A stretch of DNA of 64,000 nt from assembly GCA_938003765.1 (NCBI GenBank), contig CALKYE010000087.1, positions 1 through 64,000 of the forward strand, written 5' to 3'. The DNA comes from an uncultured Planctomycetia bacterium. GTDB lineage: Bacteria; Planctomycetota; UBA1135; GCA-002686595. The notes under the pieces were generated by a model, which was not told where the DNA came from, did not search any database, and worked only from the letters and a program-made list of their open reading frames with translations. Below, one piece after another: positions 9,601 to 16,890 of this stretch. Both the position numbers and the translations under genes were made by a program. The first letter of the stretch is position 1. Each line of letters begins with the position of its first letter.

Positions 9601-9998
9601 ACCCGAGCGTCGTGTTCACCGGTCCGATGGTGTGCCTGCTGAACGAGAACTCCGCGTCCGACGGCGACATCTTCCCGTGGATGTTCAAGACCTGCGGACT
9701 GGGGCCCTTGATCGGCAAGCGTTCGTGGGGCGGCGTGGTCGGCATCACCAGCCACGGACCGCTGATCGACGGCGGCTCGTGCAACGTGCCGGAGTTCGGC
9801 AACAACGACGCGCGCGGCAACTGGGCCGTCGAGGGGCATGGTGTCGATCCCGACATCGTGGTCGACAACGACGCGACCAGCGTGCTCGCGGGGCGCGATC
9901 CGCAGCTCGAACGCGGAGTCGAGGAGCTGTTGAAGCTCTGCGCGAACAAACCGGCCAAGTTGCCGCAGCGTCCGCCCGCGCCCGTGAAGACGAAGTGA
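6672..9998 (+). CDS. Exported tricorn-type protease (peptidase S41 family)
   Basis: 1108 aa. The N-terminus ending near SNSEAQ looks like a signal peptide, so it likely acts in the periplasm. Residues ~30-545 carry TolB/WD40-like propeller blades (FPKFSPDGKWVAFTG, YISDASGEDEVWIV, LSWSPDSKRIAVND). A Lys/Glu/Asp-rich linker spans about 553-592, followed by more propeller, a tricorn C1-like helical region, a PDZ-like part and an S41 core. By comparison with archaeal tricorn, the catalytic set is probably His771 (VGHAYVSGG), Ser996-Asp997 (NSASDGD) and Glu1054 (WAVEGHGVDPD). Tricorn-family enzymes degrade oligopeptides. A strong hairpin terminator follows, so it appears monocistronic. Confidence 0.95.
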   Translation: MQIPRWLSREVVFGAVAAASILVSNSEAQTKLLRFPDIHAERVVFCYAGDLWLAPTAGGAATRLTAHPGLELFPKFSPDGKWVAFTGQYDGDEQVYVMPVTGGAPTQLTFYPARGPLPPRWGYDNQVYGWTADSGRVLFRSMREGWDLTDTRLFTVALDGGLPLALPMPVAGGGDLSPDGSKVVYSPLTRDFRTWKRYQGGWAQDLFIFDLATSKLTPVAHHVRTERDPMWIGEQIYFASDRSGTLNLYSFDPKGGEVQQLTTSSKWDVRWPSKGENGEIVYENDGQLWVYETRARSNRRLDIHVPDDGVASRPSRVSAEDAIEGASLSPKGERALFVARGDVFTAPIEKGATRNLTRSSGAHDRGAAWSPDGASIAYISDASGEDEVWIVAQDGASAPRQLTQGGDRMLFGLSWSPDSKRIAVNDKSGRLRVVDASSGAIVEVARNRGGPIGDSTWSGDSAWLAFSLSNDNGMRQVHLWRASDGLLTPLTDPLWSAYEPVWDREGKYLYYFSDREFVPQLFTGLEWNFAVTRTTGLYALALASDAPHPLPPESDEVELADDDEGDKGAPKKEAKDDKKDGEDSEDDDAPKPVRVDLEGLAQRVARLPIEADNYGNLLAGDKLLFFLRGGSPFYGRESERKTDLMVFDLEKRKASALVEDVGGFTLSADGSKLLVDKDGEHLLFDAAAEADEGKSISTSGLVVDRVPREEWNEVFREVWRRFRDFFYVENMHGYDWNALRAQYEALLPHVGHRSDLNYVLGELVGELNVGHAYVSGGDWEAPERPNVALLGARFELDAANQRYKIARILRGQNEEARYRSPLTEVGVDVKVGDYLLAVDGEELTGRMNPYALLRHRANRPVELLVGPSADKAAARKVVVNPIRSETELHYLDFVLRNRERVDQLSGGRLAYVHIPDMGEDGIREFIKWYYGQVRKDGLIVDDRNNGGGNVSQMVIERLRRTLLSTGFSRNSEFTETYPSVVFTGPMVCLLNENSASDGDIFPWMFKTCGLGPLIGKRSWGGVVGITSHGPLIDGGSCNVPEFGNNDARGNWAVEGHGVDPDIVVDNDATSVLAGRDPQLERGVEELLKLCANKPAKLPQRPPAPVKTK

Positions 9999-10029
9999 GC
10001 GAGCGCGTCTGACGCGCCTGGACAGCACT

Positions 10030-10072
10030 GCCGCCCGTCTGCGCCGTCGCGCAGCCGGGCGGCGCTGTTTCT
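10030..10072 (+). terminator. Hairpin terminator after the tricorn-like gene
   Basis: GCCGCCCG (10030-10037) pairs perfectly with CGGGCGGC (10056-10063), with a nested CTGCG/CGCAG pairing in the loop, followed by a short T-rich run at 10067-10073. This is a good intrinsic-terminator candidate. Confidence 0.7.
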
Positions 10073-10114
10073 CTGGCGCCGCGCGTTCGATCCATTCGGC
10101 GCTGCCCATGAACG

Positions 10115-13100
10115 GTGGTTCCGATGTTGGTCGCTTCCATTCGAGCTCTGTGGCTGCGCTCGCGCCGCGCGCCGCCCCGCCTTGCGCAGTCCGATGCGCA
10201 CCCGCTGCCGACCAGCGCGGCCGCGCGTCCGTCGCTCACCGAGCTCGATTCGGAGTCGACGTTCCATGCTGGCGCCGCGTCCGCGCAAGCTGCCGGCGAC
10301 GCTCGAGCGCACGAGAGCGCGCCCGCTGACTCGGCGCTCGGTTCGGTCGAGGAACTCCTCATCGAATTCCTCGGCCGCCACTCGATCGACGACGGCGCGC
10401 CGTTCGAAGCGCTGTGCGCCGCGCACCCGTCACAGGCGCAGGCCCTGCGCGAGCTGCACGCGCAGTGGGCCATGCTCGACCGCGTCCTCGGCCAGCGCGA
10501 CGAACCCGCACGGCCCGAAGCGCTCGTCGACGCACAGCGCGAGGCGCGTGTGAACGATCCGTCACCGTCGGCTGACGCCACGCTGCCGCGGCCCGAGTTG
10601 CTCGAGCGCCTTCAGGCCGCGCGCGCTCCGTTCGAGCGCTACGAGATCGAGTGCGAGCTGGCCCACGGCGGGATGGGCGTGGTGTACCGCGCGTTCGATC
10701 GCGACCTGCGCCGCGTGGTGGCGATGAAGGTGCTGCGCGACGAGCGGCTGCGCGTCGATCGCGCCGACCCTGCCCTCAAGGATCGGGCGCTCGCGCGCTT
10801 CATCGACGAGGCGCAGATCACCGGTCAGCTCGATCACCCCGGCATCGTTCCGGTGCACGAGATGGGGCTCGACGCCGACGGGCGGCTGTTCTTCACCATG
10901 CCCCTCGTGCGCGGACGCGAGCTGGGCCGACTGTTCGCGCTCGCGCGCGAGAAGCGCGAGGGCTGGAGCCTGCAGCGCTTGCTCACCGTGTTCGTGCGCG
11001 TGTGCGAAGCGGTGGCCTACGCGCACTCCAAGGGCGTCGTTCACCGCGACCTCAAGCCCTCGAACGTGATGGTCGGCGCCTTCGGCGAGACCTACGTGAT
11101 GGACTGGGGGCTCGCGCGCGTGATCGCCGACGTGCGCGCTTCCGTCGAGGGCGAGGCGAGCGCTGCTGCGATCATCAGCGAGCCGCGCGAACGCGCCGAG
11201 CGGGCCACGGGCTCGGCCTACGCGACGCGCCAGGGCGCCGTGATCGGCACGCCGGCGTACATGTCGCCCGAGCAGGCGGCGGGCCAGCTCGAGCGCATCG
11301 GTCCGCGCAGCGACGTCTACGCCATCGGCGCGATGCTCTATCAACTGCTCGCCGGCACGATGCCGTATGCGGACAGCACCGCGAACCTCACACCCGGCGC
11401 GCTGATCGCCGCGCGACTGGTGCGGGCGCCCACGCCGATCGCGGACCTCGCGCCGTCGACGCCGCGCGAGCTGATCGCGATCTGCGCCAAGGCCATGGCG
11501 GAGGATCCGCAACTGCGCTACTCGAGCGCGTTGGCGCTCGCCGAGGATCTCGAGGCGTTCCTGGGCAAGCGCGCGGTGCGAGCGCTGGACGCGGGGCCGC
11601 TGTACCTCGCGCAGCTCGCGCTGCGGCGCAACGCGCGGCTGGCCGCAGCGTGCGGCGTCGGGCTGCTCGCGACGCTGAGTCTGCTCGCTCGCGATGCGTG
11701 GAAGTCGCGTGTGAACGCGCGCGAGCTCGCGCAACGCGCCCACGCGCTCGCCGAGCTCAACGACGAACTCGCCGAGCGTGCGGACCTCTCGCAGGCGCAG
11801 GCGTTGCTCGCCGACGAAGACCGGCTCGAGCTGCGCGAAGAGCGCGATCTCGAGCGCGTGCGCGAATGGCTGGGCAGCGCGTCGGGCGTGCTCGAGCGCG
11901 CCGCTCAGCGCCAGGTCGCGAAAGCGCACAGCGCCATGGGCTTCGAGCTCCGAAGCGTGGAGGCGTCGCTTGCGGGGCTGTCGTACCCAGGCCCGACGAG
12001 CGCGGATCCGTCCCGCGCTGAGCCCGCGCCCTCGCGGCCGTTGGGCGAGGCGCAGCTCGCGCTGTACGCCGACCTCGCGAACGCGAGCGCGCGCGTGTCC
12101 GATCGCTTGCGCCGCGTCGAGGCGCGCGCGAGAGAGGACGAGGCCGCGTGGGAGCAGGCGTCGGCGTCGATCGCGGCGTCCGAGCGCTACGGCGGGCTCG
12201 TGCTTGCGCCGCAGTGGGGCCTTGCGCCGCTGCAACTCAATCCCTCGAGCGGGCTGTGGGAGTTCTGGGTCGTCGAGAGCGGGGAGCGTCCGCGCATCGC
12301 CGACGCCGCCACGGGCCGACTCGAACTCGACCCCGCCAGCGCGTTGGTGCTGGTGCTCGTCCCCGGCGGAACGGCGCGCGTGGGCAGTGCGAGCAACGAC
12401 TTCGGCCGCCTGCAGCTCTTCCCGCCGCGCGAGAACGGCGACGATCGCACCGACAACGAGGACGAACGCTGGCTCGAACTCGAGCCGTTCTTCATCGGCA
12501 AGAGCGAGGTTCCGCAGTCGGTCTGGGAGCGCGTGATGGGCGTCAACCCCTCGCACTTCTCGGACGACGAGATGTGCAAGTACGAGCCGTGGACGCCGCT
12601 GTTGCCCGTCGAGTGCGTGCGCTGGACCGACGCGCGCGAGTTCACGGACAAGCTCGGACTCGCGCTGCCGACCGAGGCCCAGTGGGAGTACGCGGCGCGC
12701 TGCGGTCGGCTCGAGGCGCTGGCGTTCGGCTCGAGCGACGATCTCGCCGACCTCGCCGGCCTCGAGAACCTGAACGACCATCTCGGTGGTCAACAGGCGC
12801 CTGCCCCGGTCGCTCTGCTGAGTCAGCGGTGGTGCGACGGCTTCTGGAGCGTCGCGCCCGTGATGAGCCTGGGCGCCAACGACTGGGGACTGCACGACCT
12901 GCTCGGCAACGTGAGCGAGGCCTGTCAGGACCTCTACAGCGAGTCGCCGCTCGGCGCGGACCTCGTCGGGCCCGATGGCGCGGCGACGTTCTCCGAGGGA
13001 CGGATGCGCGCCTTCCGCGGCGCGTCGTACTTCACTCCGCGCGCCGAAGCCGTGCGCGTAGCGTTCCGGCAGTTCGATCGGCCCACCGGCACGAACCACG

Positions 13101-13135
13101 GTCGTGGCGTGCGCGTCGCGCGTCCCGTGCGCTGA
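10115..13135 (+). CDS. Ser/Thr protein kinase fused to an FGE/sulfatase-modifying-like domain
   Basis: 1006 aa from a GTG (an ATG at 10124 is also possible). A leader of about 170 residues contains a short helical motif common before planctomycete kinases. The kinase domain spans ~175-485: glycine loop HGGMGVVYRAFD, Lys205, Glu232, HRDLKPSN at 310-317, DWG instead of DFG at 330, and YMSPEQA. A transmembrane helix lies near 507-527, then a helical stretch, and from ~747 an FGE/EgtB-like fold (VPGGTARVGS, PTEAQWEYAARCG, LLGNVSEACQDL, FRGASYFTPR). The cysteine pair used by true formylglycine-generating enzymes is not visible at the C-terminus, so this part is probably a binding or sensor domain outside the membrane. 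Likely a membrane receptor kinase. Confidence 0.93.
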   Translation: MVPMLVASIRALWLRSRRAPPRLAQSDAHPLPTSAAARPSLTELDSESTFHAGAASAQAAGDARAHESAPADSALGSVEELLIEFLGRHSIDDGAPFEALCAAHPSQAQALRELHAQWAMLDRVLGQRDEPARPEALVDAQREARVNDPSPSADATLPRPELLERLQAARAPFERYEIECELAHGGMGVVYRAFDRDLRRVVAMKVLRDERLRVDRADPALKDRALARFIDEAQITGQLDHPGIVPVHEMGLDADGRLFFTMPLVRGRELGRLFALAREKREGWSLQRLLTVFVRVCEAVAYAHSKGVVHRDLKPSNVMVGAFGETYVMDWGLARVIADVRASVEGEASAAAIISEPRERAERATGSAYATRQGAVIGTPAYMSPEQAAGQLERIGPRSDVYAIGAMLYQLLAGTMPYADSTANLTPGALIAARLVRAPTPIADLAPSTPRELIAICAKAMAEDPQLRYSSALALAEDLEAFLGKRAVRALDAGPLYLAQLALRRNARLAAACGVGLLATLSLLARDAWKSRVNARELAQRAHALAELNDELAERADLSQAQALLADEDRLELREERDLERVREWLGSASGVLERAAQRQVAKAHSAMGFELRSVEASLAGLSYPGPTSADPSRAEPAPSRPLGEAQLALYADLANASARVSDRLRRVEARAREDEAAWEQASASIAASERYGGLVLAPQWGLAPLQLNPSSGLWEFWVVESGERPRIADAATGRLELDPASALVLVLVPGGTARVGSASNDFGRLQLFPPRENGDDRTDNEDERWLELEPFFIGKSEVPQSVWERVMGVNPSHFSDDEMCKYEPWTPLLPVECVRWTDAREFTDKLGLALPTEAQWEYAARCGRLEALAFGSSDDLADLAGLENLNDHLGGQQAPAPVALLSQRWCDGFWSVAPVMSLGANDWGLHDLLGNVSEACQDLYSESPLGADLVGPDGAATFSEGRMRAFRGASYFTPRAEAVRVAFRQFDRPTGTNHGRGVRVARPVR

Positions 13136-13142
13136 GTGTCTC

Positions 13143-13166
13143 GGGCGCCGTGCGTTCCGAGCGCCC
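13143..13166. terminator. Possible weak hairpin between convergent genes
   Basis: GGGCGC (13143-13148) can pair with GCGCCC (13161-13166) across a 12-base loop, in the 86-bp space between the kinase gene and the convergent PASTA-like gene. No T-run is present, and the stem is short for DNA this rich in GC. Confidence 0.3.
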
Positions 13167-13221
13167 CCGACGCGAACCGCTCGCGTATCGATCGCGCGAG
13201 AGCCCGCCGAGCGTCGACGCG

Positions 13222-13938
13222 CTAGCGGTTGTCGCGCCGCGGCGACTTGAAGATCGCGAGCTCGTCGCGCGCCGCGTTGTAGCGCGCGTAGAACACGAGC
13301 GCGAAGGCGGCGGCCAGCGCGGCGAGCGTCGCGGCGGCGAGGAACAGCGCGAAGAACAGCGGCTGCGGGTCGTCGGCGGGGGAGACCACGACGCCGATCT
13401 GGCCGCCGATGTCGACCAGGTCCTCGGCGGGCGTGCACTGCGACGTGACGACGGAGCTGGGCGAGCTGCTCACCACGGCGTCGGTGCTGCCGTCGCACGA
13501 AGGGACGACCGCGACCGACAGGCAGAACTGCTCGGCGAGTTGCTGAGCGGCGGCGAGGCTTAGGCCTTGGAGCTGCGGCGCCGGGACCCGGTTCGCGACG
13601 AGGAACGCGACGGGCGTGTCGCCGCGGAGCTGTTCACCGGGCGCCGGGCTCTGCAGCACGACACAGCCCGTCTCCGGCGGCGACTTGCGCTCGCTCAGTT
13701 GCTCGTCGAGGAAGCGCGCGCGCGCGCGGAGCTCCTGCGGGATCGAGCTCGGCGACTGGCCGGTGTACGAGCCCATGCGGCCCGTCTGAGCCGACGTCGC
13801 GAGCAAGCTCGAGGCGGCGCTGCTCCCCGCGGCGTTGACGGCGTGAGCGCTCGACGCGAGCGCGCCCAGGCTGGCTGCGGCGAACACGGCGGGCGCGATG
13901 CGCCGACGGAGCCGATGAGAAGTGGAGGACCGCAGCAC
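13222..13938 (-). CDS. PASTA-like single-pass membrane protein
   Basis: 238 aa. A signal-like N-terminus (PAVFAAASLGALASSAHA) is followed by a Ser/Ala-rich stretch. Two PASTA-like units follow, judged by the pattern VVLQSPAPGEQL, DTPVAFLVANRVPAPQLQGL, SLAAAQQLAEQF and then VVSSSPSSV. A C-terminal transmembrane helix (ALFLAAATLAALAAAFALVF) precedes a short basic tail. PASTA domains bind peptidoglycan fragments in PknB-type kinases. Here the domain is a separate protein, convergent with the Ser/Thr kinase gene. The PASTA assignment is by pattern and needs a profile search. Confidence 0.7.
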   Translation of the reverse strand: MLRSSTSHRLRRRIAPAVFAAASLGALASSAHAVNAAGSSAASSLLATSAQTGRMGSYTGQSPSSIPQELRARARFLDEQLSERKSPPETGCVVLQSPAPGEQLRGDTPVAFLVANRVPAPQLQGLSLAAAQQLAEQFCLSVAVVPSCDGSTDAVVSSSPSSVVTSQCTPAEDLVDIGGQIGVVVSPADDPQPLFFALFLAAATLAALAAAFALVFYARYNAARDELAIFKSPRRDNR

Positions 13939-14131
13939 GGGAAGGGGGGCGAGCTTAGGGGCGCTCGACTCGCGCTGTCAACGCGCGTTCGAGGGGCGGC
14001 GACGGTCGGGCTCGCGCTTGGAAGGTGCAAACGGCGGAGCGCGCGCGGATAATCCTGCGCCCGCTCGACTGCGTCGGTTGCAGCGAGACGAGCCCCCCCA
14101 ACGCGCACGAGCCACCGACGAACGCCGTTCG
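13939..14131. promoter_or_regulatory. Divergent intergenic region
   Basis: 193 bp between the divergent starts of the PASTA-like protein and the glycosyltransferase. It should contain promoters for both; no specific operator or -10/-35 pair can be named confidently. Confidence 0.35.
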
Positions 14132-15871
14132 ATGAGCAAGTCCGTCGTCGTCATTGCGCTGGCGCTCCTGATCGCTGCGCTCGCACTGCCGGCCGAGACG
14201 ATCGGCGCAGCGCTCGCGCGGCCGGGGACGAGCGCCGAAGCGCTGACCAAGGGCGTGCTGATCCTGAAGGGAGCGCTCGCGCTGCAGGCGCTCGTGCTCG
14301 TGATCGCCGCGCGCTGGGCTCCGCGCGGCGCCAGCTTCGAGCCGCTCGCGCCGCGTGGACTGCGCACGCCGCGCAACGGCGGCGGCGCGTTGAGTTGGGC
14401 GCTCGGCGGACTCGCAGCGCTGGCGCTGACGCTGCGGCTCAACGCGCTCGGCGTCGGGCTCAGCTTCGACGAGATCGACACGCTGGTCCACTACGCGCGC
14501 CGACCGCTGCTCGAGATCGCCACCACGTTCGACTCGCAGAACCAGCACCTGGTCTACTCGCTCCTCGCGCGGCTGAGCTTCGAAGCGCTGGGCGAGAGCG
14601 CCTTCGCTCTGCGTCTTCCGGCGGCCGTGCTCGGCGTGTTGAGCGTGCTCGCCGCGCACCGCCTCGCCTCGCTCGTGACCGACCAGCGCGAGTCGATCTT
14701 CGCGGCCGTCCTGCTCACCGTCTCGTACCACCACGTGTGGTTCTCGCAGAACGCGCGGGGCTACACCGGGCTGCTCCTGTTCACGCTGCTCGGCACGGAG
14801 CAGATGCTGCGCATGTTCGGCGAGAGCGCGCCGCGCGGACTGCGCCGTCCGCTGGCCTACGGCGCGTGGATGTCGCTCGCGGCGCTCACGCACGCGACCG
14901 CGGTGCTCATCGTGGCGGCGCACGCGCTGGTGTGGCTCGGCGTGCTGTTCACTTCGCGCGGGCGCAGCGTCGGCCCCAATCGCTGGCAGCCCGCGCTCGG
15001 CGGCGCGTTCGCCGCGACGTTCAGCCTGCTGGGTTACGCGGTCGTGTTGCCGCAGTTCGTCGAGACTCTGCTCGCGCCGACGTTGCCGGGCGTGCAGACG
15101 GCCTGGAAGAGTCCGTGGTGGCTGCTCACCGAGACCTTCTCGGGCATCGCGCGCGGAGTCCCCGGCGGCGCGTTCACGGTGTGCGGCGGCCTCGTGCTCG
15201 TCCTGCTCGGGCTGCGTTCCTACGCGCGACAAGCGCCCGCCGCACTGGCGCTGTTCCTCGCGCCGGCCGTCGTCACGATGGCGGCGTTGCTCGCGACGAA
15301 GCACAACCTGTGGCCGCGCATGTTCTTCTTCGGCGCCGGGTTCTACGTGCTGATCGCGCTGCGCGGCATCGTGGAGTGGGCGCGCATCTTCTCGTTCGGG
15401 CAGTTGCCGGCGCTGATGGGCAAGCTCACCACCGCCGCGCTGGCGCTCGCCTGCATGGCGAACGCGGCGACCGCGCCGCTCGCCTGGCGGCCCAAGCAGG
15501 ACTTCGAGGGTCCGCGGCGGTTTCTGGCGGCTCAGGCCGAGCCCGGCGACGCCGTGGTGACGGTCGGCATGACCACGCTGGTCTACGCTGAGTACTTCAT
15601 CGAGCCCTGGACGTCGGTCGATATCCCCGACGTGGCGCGGCCCGACCCCGAGCGGAGTCTGGCCGCGCTCGAGGCCATAGAGGCCGCTCATCCCCGCACC
15701 TGGATCGTGTTCACCACCCCGCCGCAGCTCCAAGCGCGCCAACCGCTCATCTGGCGGCGCATCGAGAGCGACTACGACGACGCGCGCGAGACCTTCTGGG
15801 GCACGCTGGGCGGCGCCGAAGTCGTCGTGGTGCGGCGCGATCGCCGCGCGCTCGAGGCGGAGGCCAAGTGA
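14132..15871 (+). CDS. GT39/ArnT-like integral-membrane glycosyltransferase
   Basis: 579 aa from the ATG at 14132, multi-spanning. The early lumenal-type loop contains LSFDEIDTLVHYARRPL, in the position of the acidic catalytic motif of the PMT_2/ArnT family, followed by LRLPAAVLGVLSVLAAHRLA and FSQNARGYTGLLLFTLLG, typical of bacterial GT39-like proteins that use polyprenyl-phosphate sugars. The C-terminal ~100 residues are soluble and likely face the periplasm. The stop overlaps the GTG start of the next gene, so it probably opens a co-transcribed set. The acceptor is unknown: a surface protein or glycolipid are both possible. Confidence 0.88.
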   Translation: MSKSVVVIALALLIAALALPAETIGAALARPGTSAEALTKGVLILKGALALQALVLVIAARWAPRGASFEPLAPRGLRTPRNGGGALSWALGGLAALALTLRLNALGVGLSFDEIDTLVHYARRPLLEIATTFDSQNQHLVYSLLARLSFEALGESAFALRLPAAVLGVLSVLAAHRLASLVTDQRESIFAAVLLTVSYHHVWFSQNARGYTGLLLFTLLGTEQMLRMFGESAPRGLRRPLAYGAWMSLAALTHATAVLIVAAHALVWLGVLFTSRGRSVGPNRWQPALGGAFAATFSLLGYAVVLPQFVETLLAPTLPGVQTAWKSPWWLLTETFSGIARGVPGGAFTVCGGLVLVLLGLRSYARQAPAALALFLAPAVVTMAALLATKHNLWPRMFFFGAGFYVLIALRGIVEWARIFSFGQLPALMGKLTTAALALACMANAATAPLAWRPKQDFEGPRRFLAAQAEPGDAVVTVGMTTLVYAEYFIEPWTSVDIPDVARPDPERSLAALEAIEAAHPRTWIVFTTPPQLQARQPLIWRRIESDYDDARETFWGTLGGAEVVVVRRDRRALEAEAK

Positions 15872-16890
15872 AGCGGGGCGCGTTCAAGCTGGGCGTGAAG
15901 CTGATCGTCAGCGCCGCGCTGCTGGCGCTGATCTTCGCCGTCGTTCCCTGGCAGAAGCTCCTGGCGAGCGTGCGCAGCCTCGACGCGAGGACGTGGGCGC
16001 TGGTGTGGCTCGGCTTCATCGCCGGGCACGCGCTGGGCGTGTTCAAGTGGCGCTACAACGTCAACCTCGGCATCCGCAGCGAGCGCGCGAAGCTCTCGGC
16101 GCTCGACGCCGCGCAGTGCTACGCCGCGGGCATGTTCGCGAACCTGTGCCTGCCGAGCATCGTCGGCGGCGACGCGCTCAAGGCGCTGCTCGCAGCGAAG
16201 GTCACCGGCCGCGCCGAGGCCGCGGTGATCGGCGGGTTGACCGAGCGCCTGATCGACACCTTCGCGCTGCTGGTGCTGATCCTGGTCGGCGCGCTGTGGT
16301 CGGCGGATGCGATGCCGGGCTGGGCGCAGAGCACCGTGCAGGTCGGCAGCATCGTCGCCCTCGCCGGCGCCGCGCTGTTCACGCCGCTCCTCTTGCGCGT
16401 CAAGCTCGCGCGCTGGCCGCGCAAGCTGCGTCGGACCGTGGGCCGCGCGCTGGTCGCGCTGCGCCGGCTCGGCGAACGCCCCGCGCGCGCGATCGTCGTG
16501 CTCTCGCTCTCGCTCGTGATCCAAGGCTGGTTCGTGCTGCTCAACCGCGAGCTCGGCCGCGGCATCGGCGTCGAGGCGCCGCTGGCGGTATGGTTCTTCG
16601 CCGTGCCCATGGCCAAGGCGATCACGCTCGCGCCGATCAGCTTCGGCGGCTTCGGCCTGCGTGAAGTGACGCTGGCGGGCTTCCTCGAATCGCTCGCGCG
16701 CACGCCGCGCGAGTTGGGCATCGCGGCTTCGGCGCTGTGGCAGACGGTGCTCGTCGCCACCGGACTCCTCGGCGGATGCCTGTGGTTCGTGCTGGGCTTC
16801 CGCGCGGGCGCAAGGACCGGCGCCGGCCACGGATCGCTGCTCTCCGAGCAACGCTCGAGCGCCGCGAAGGCGGGCGCGCGCCATGGCTGA
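15868..16890 (+). CDS. YbhN/AglD-type flippase-like membrane protein (LPG synthase TM family)
   Basis: 340 aa, GTG start overlapping the previous stop. It has about eight transmembrane helices and family patterns such as WKWRYN-like FKWRYNVNLGI, AAGMFANLCLPSIVGGDALKA and TERLIDTFALLVLI, plus PISFGGFGLREVTLAGFL near the C-terminus. The family includes the membrane part of MprF and proteins suspected of moving polyprenyl-linked sugars. Its place directly after a polyprenyl-sugar-dependent transferase fits lipid or glycolipid handling. It overlaps the next gene by 8 bp. Confidence 0.88.
   Translation: MKRGAFKLGVKLIVSAALLALIFAVVPWQKLLASVRSLDARTWALVWLGFIAGHALGVFKWRYNVNLGIRSERAKLSALDAAQCYAAGMFANLCLPSIVGGDALKALLAAKVTGRAEAAVIGGLTERLIDTFALLVLILVGALWSADAMPGWAQSTVQVGSIVALAGAALFTPLLLRVKLARWPRKLRRTVGRALVALRRLGERPARAIVVLSLSLVIQGWFVLLNRELGRGIGVEAPLAVWFFAVPMAKAITLAPISFGGFGLREVTLAGFLESLARTPRELGIAASALWQTVLVATGLLGGCLWFVLGFRAGARTGAGHGSLLSEQRSSAAKAGARHG

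Noticed and set aside
7614..10109. Minus-strand open frame of ~830 codons opposite the tricorn-like protease
   Set aside because: No start signal or domain, and the plus-strand protein is clearly real.
10562..13498. Minus-strand open frame of ~980 codons opposite the kinase fusion
   Set aside because: Antisense shadow: kinase motifs on the plus strand are complete, and the minus-strand product is compositionally biased.
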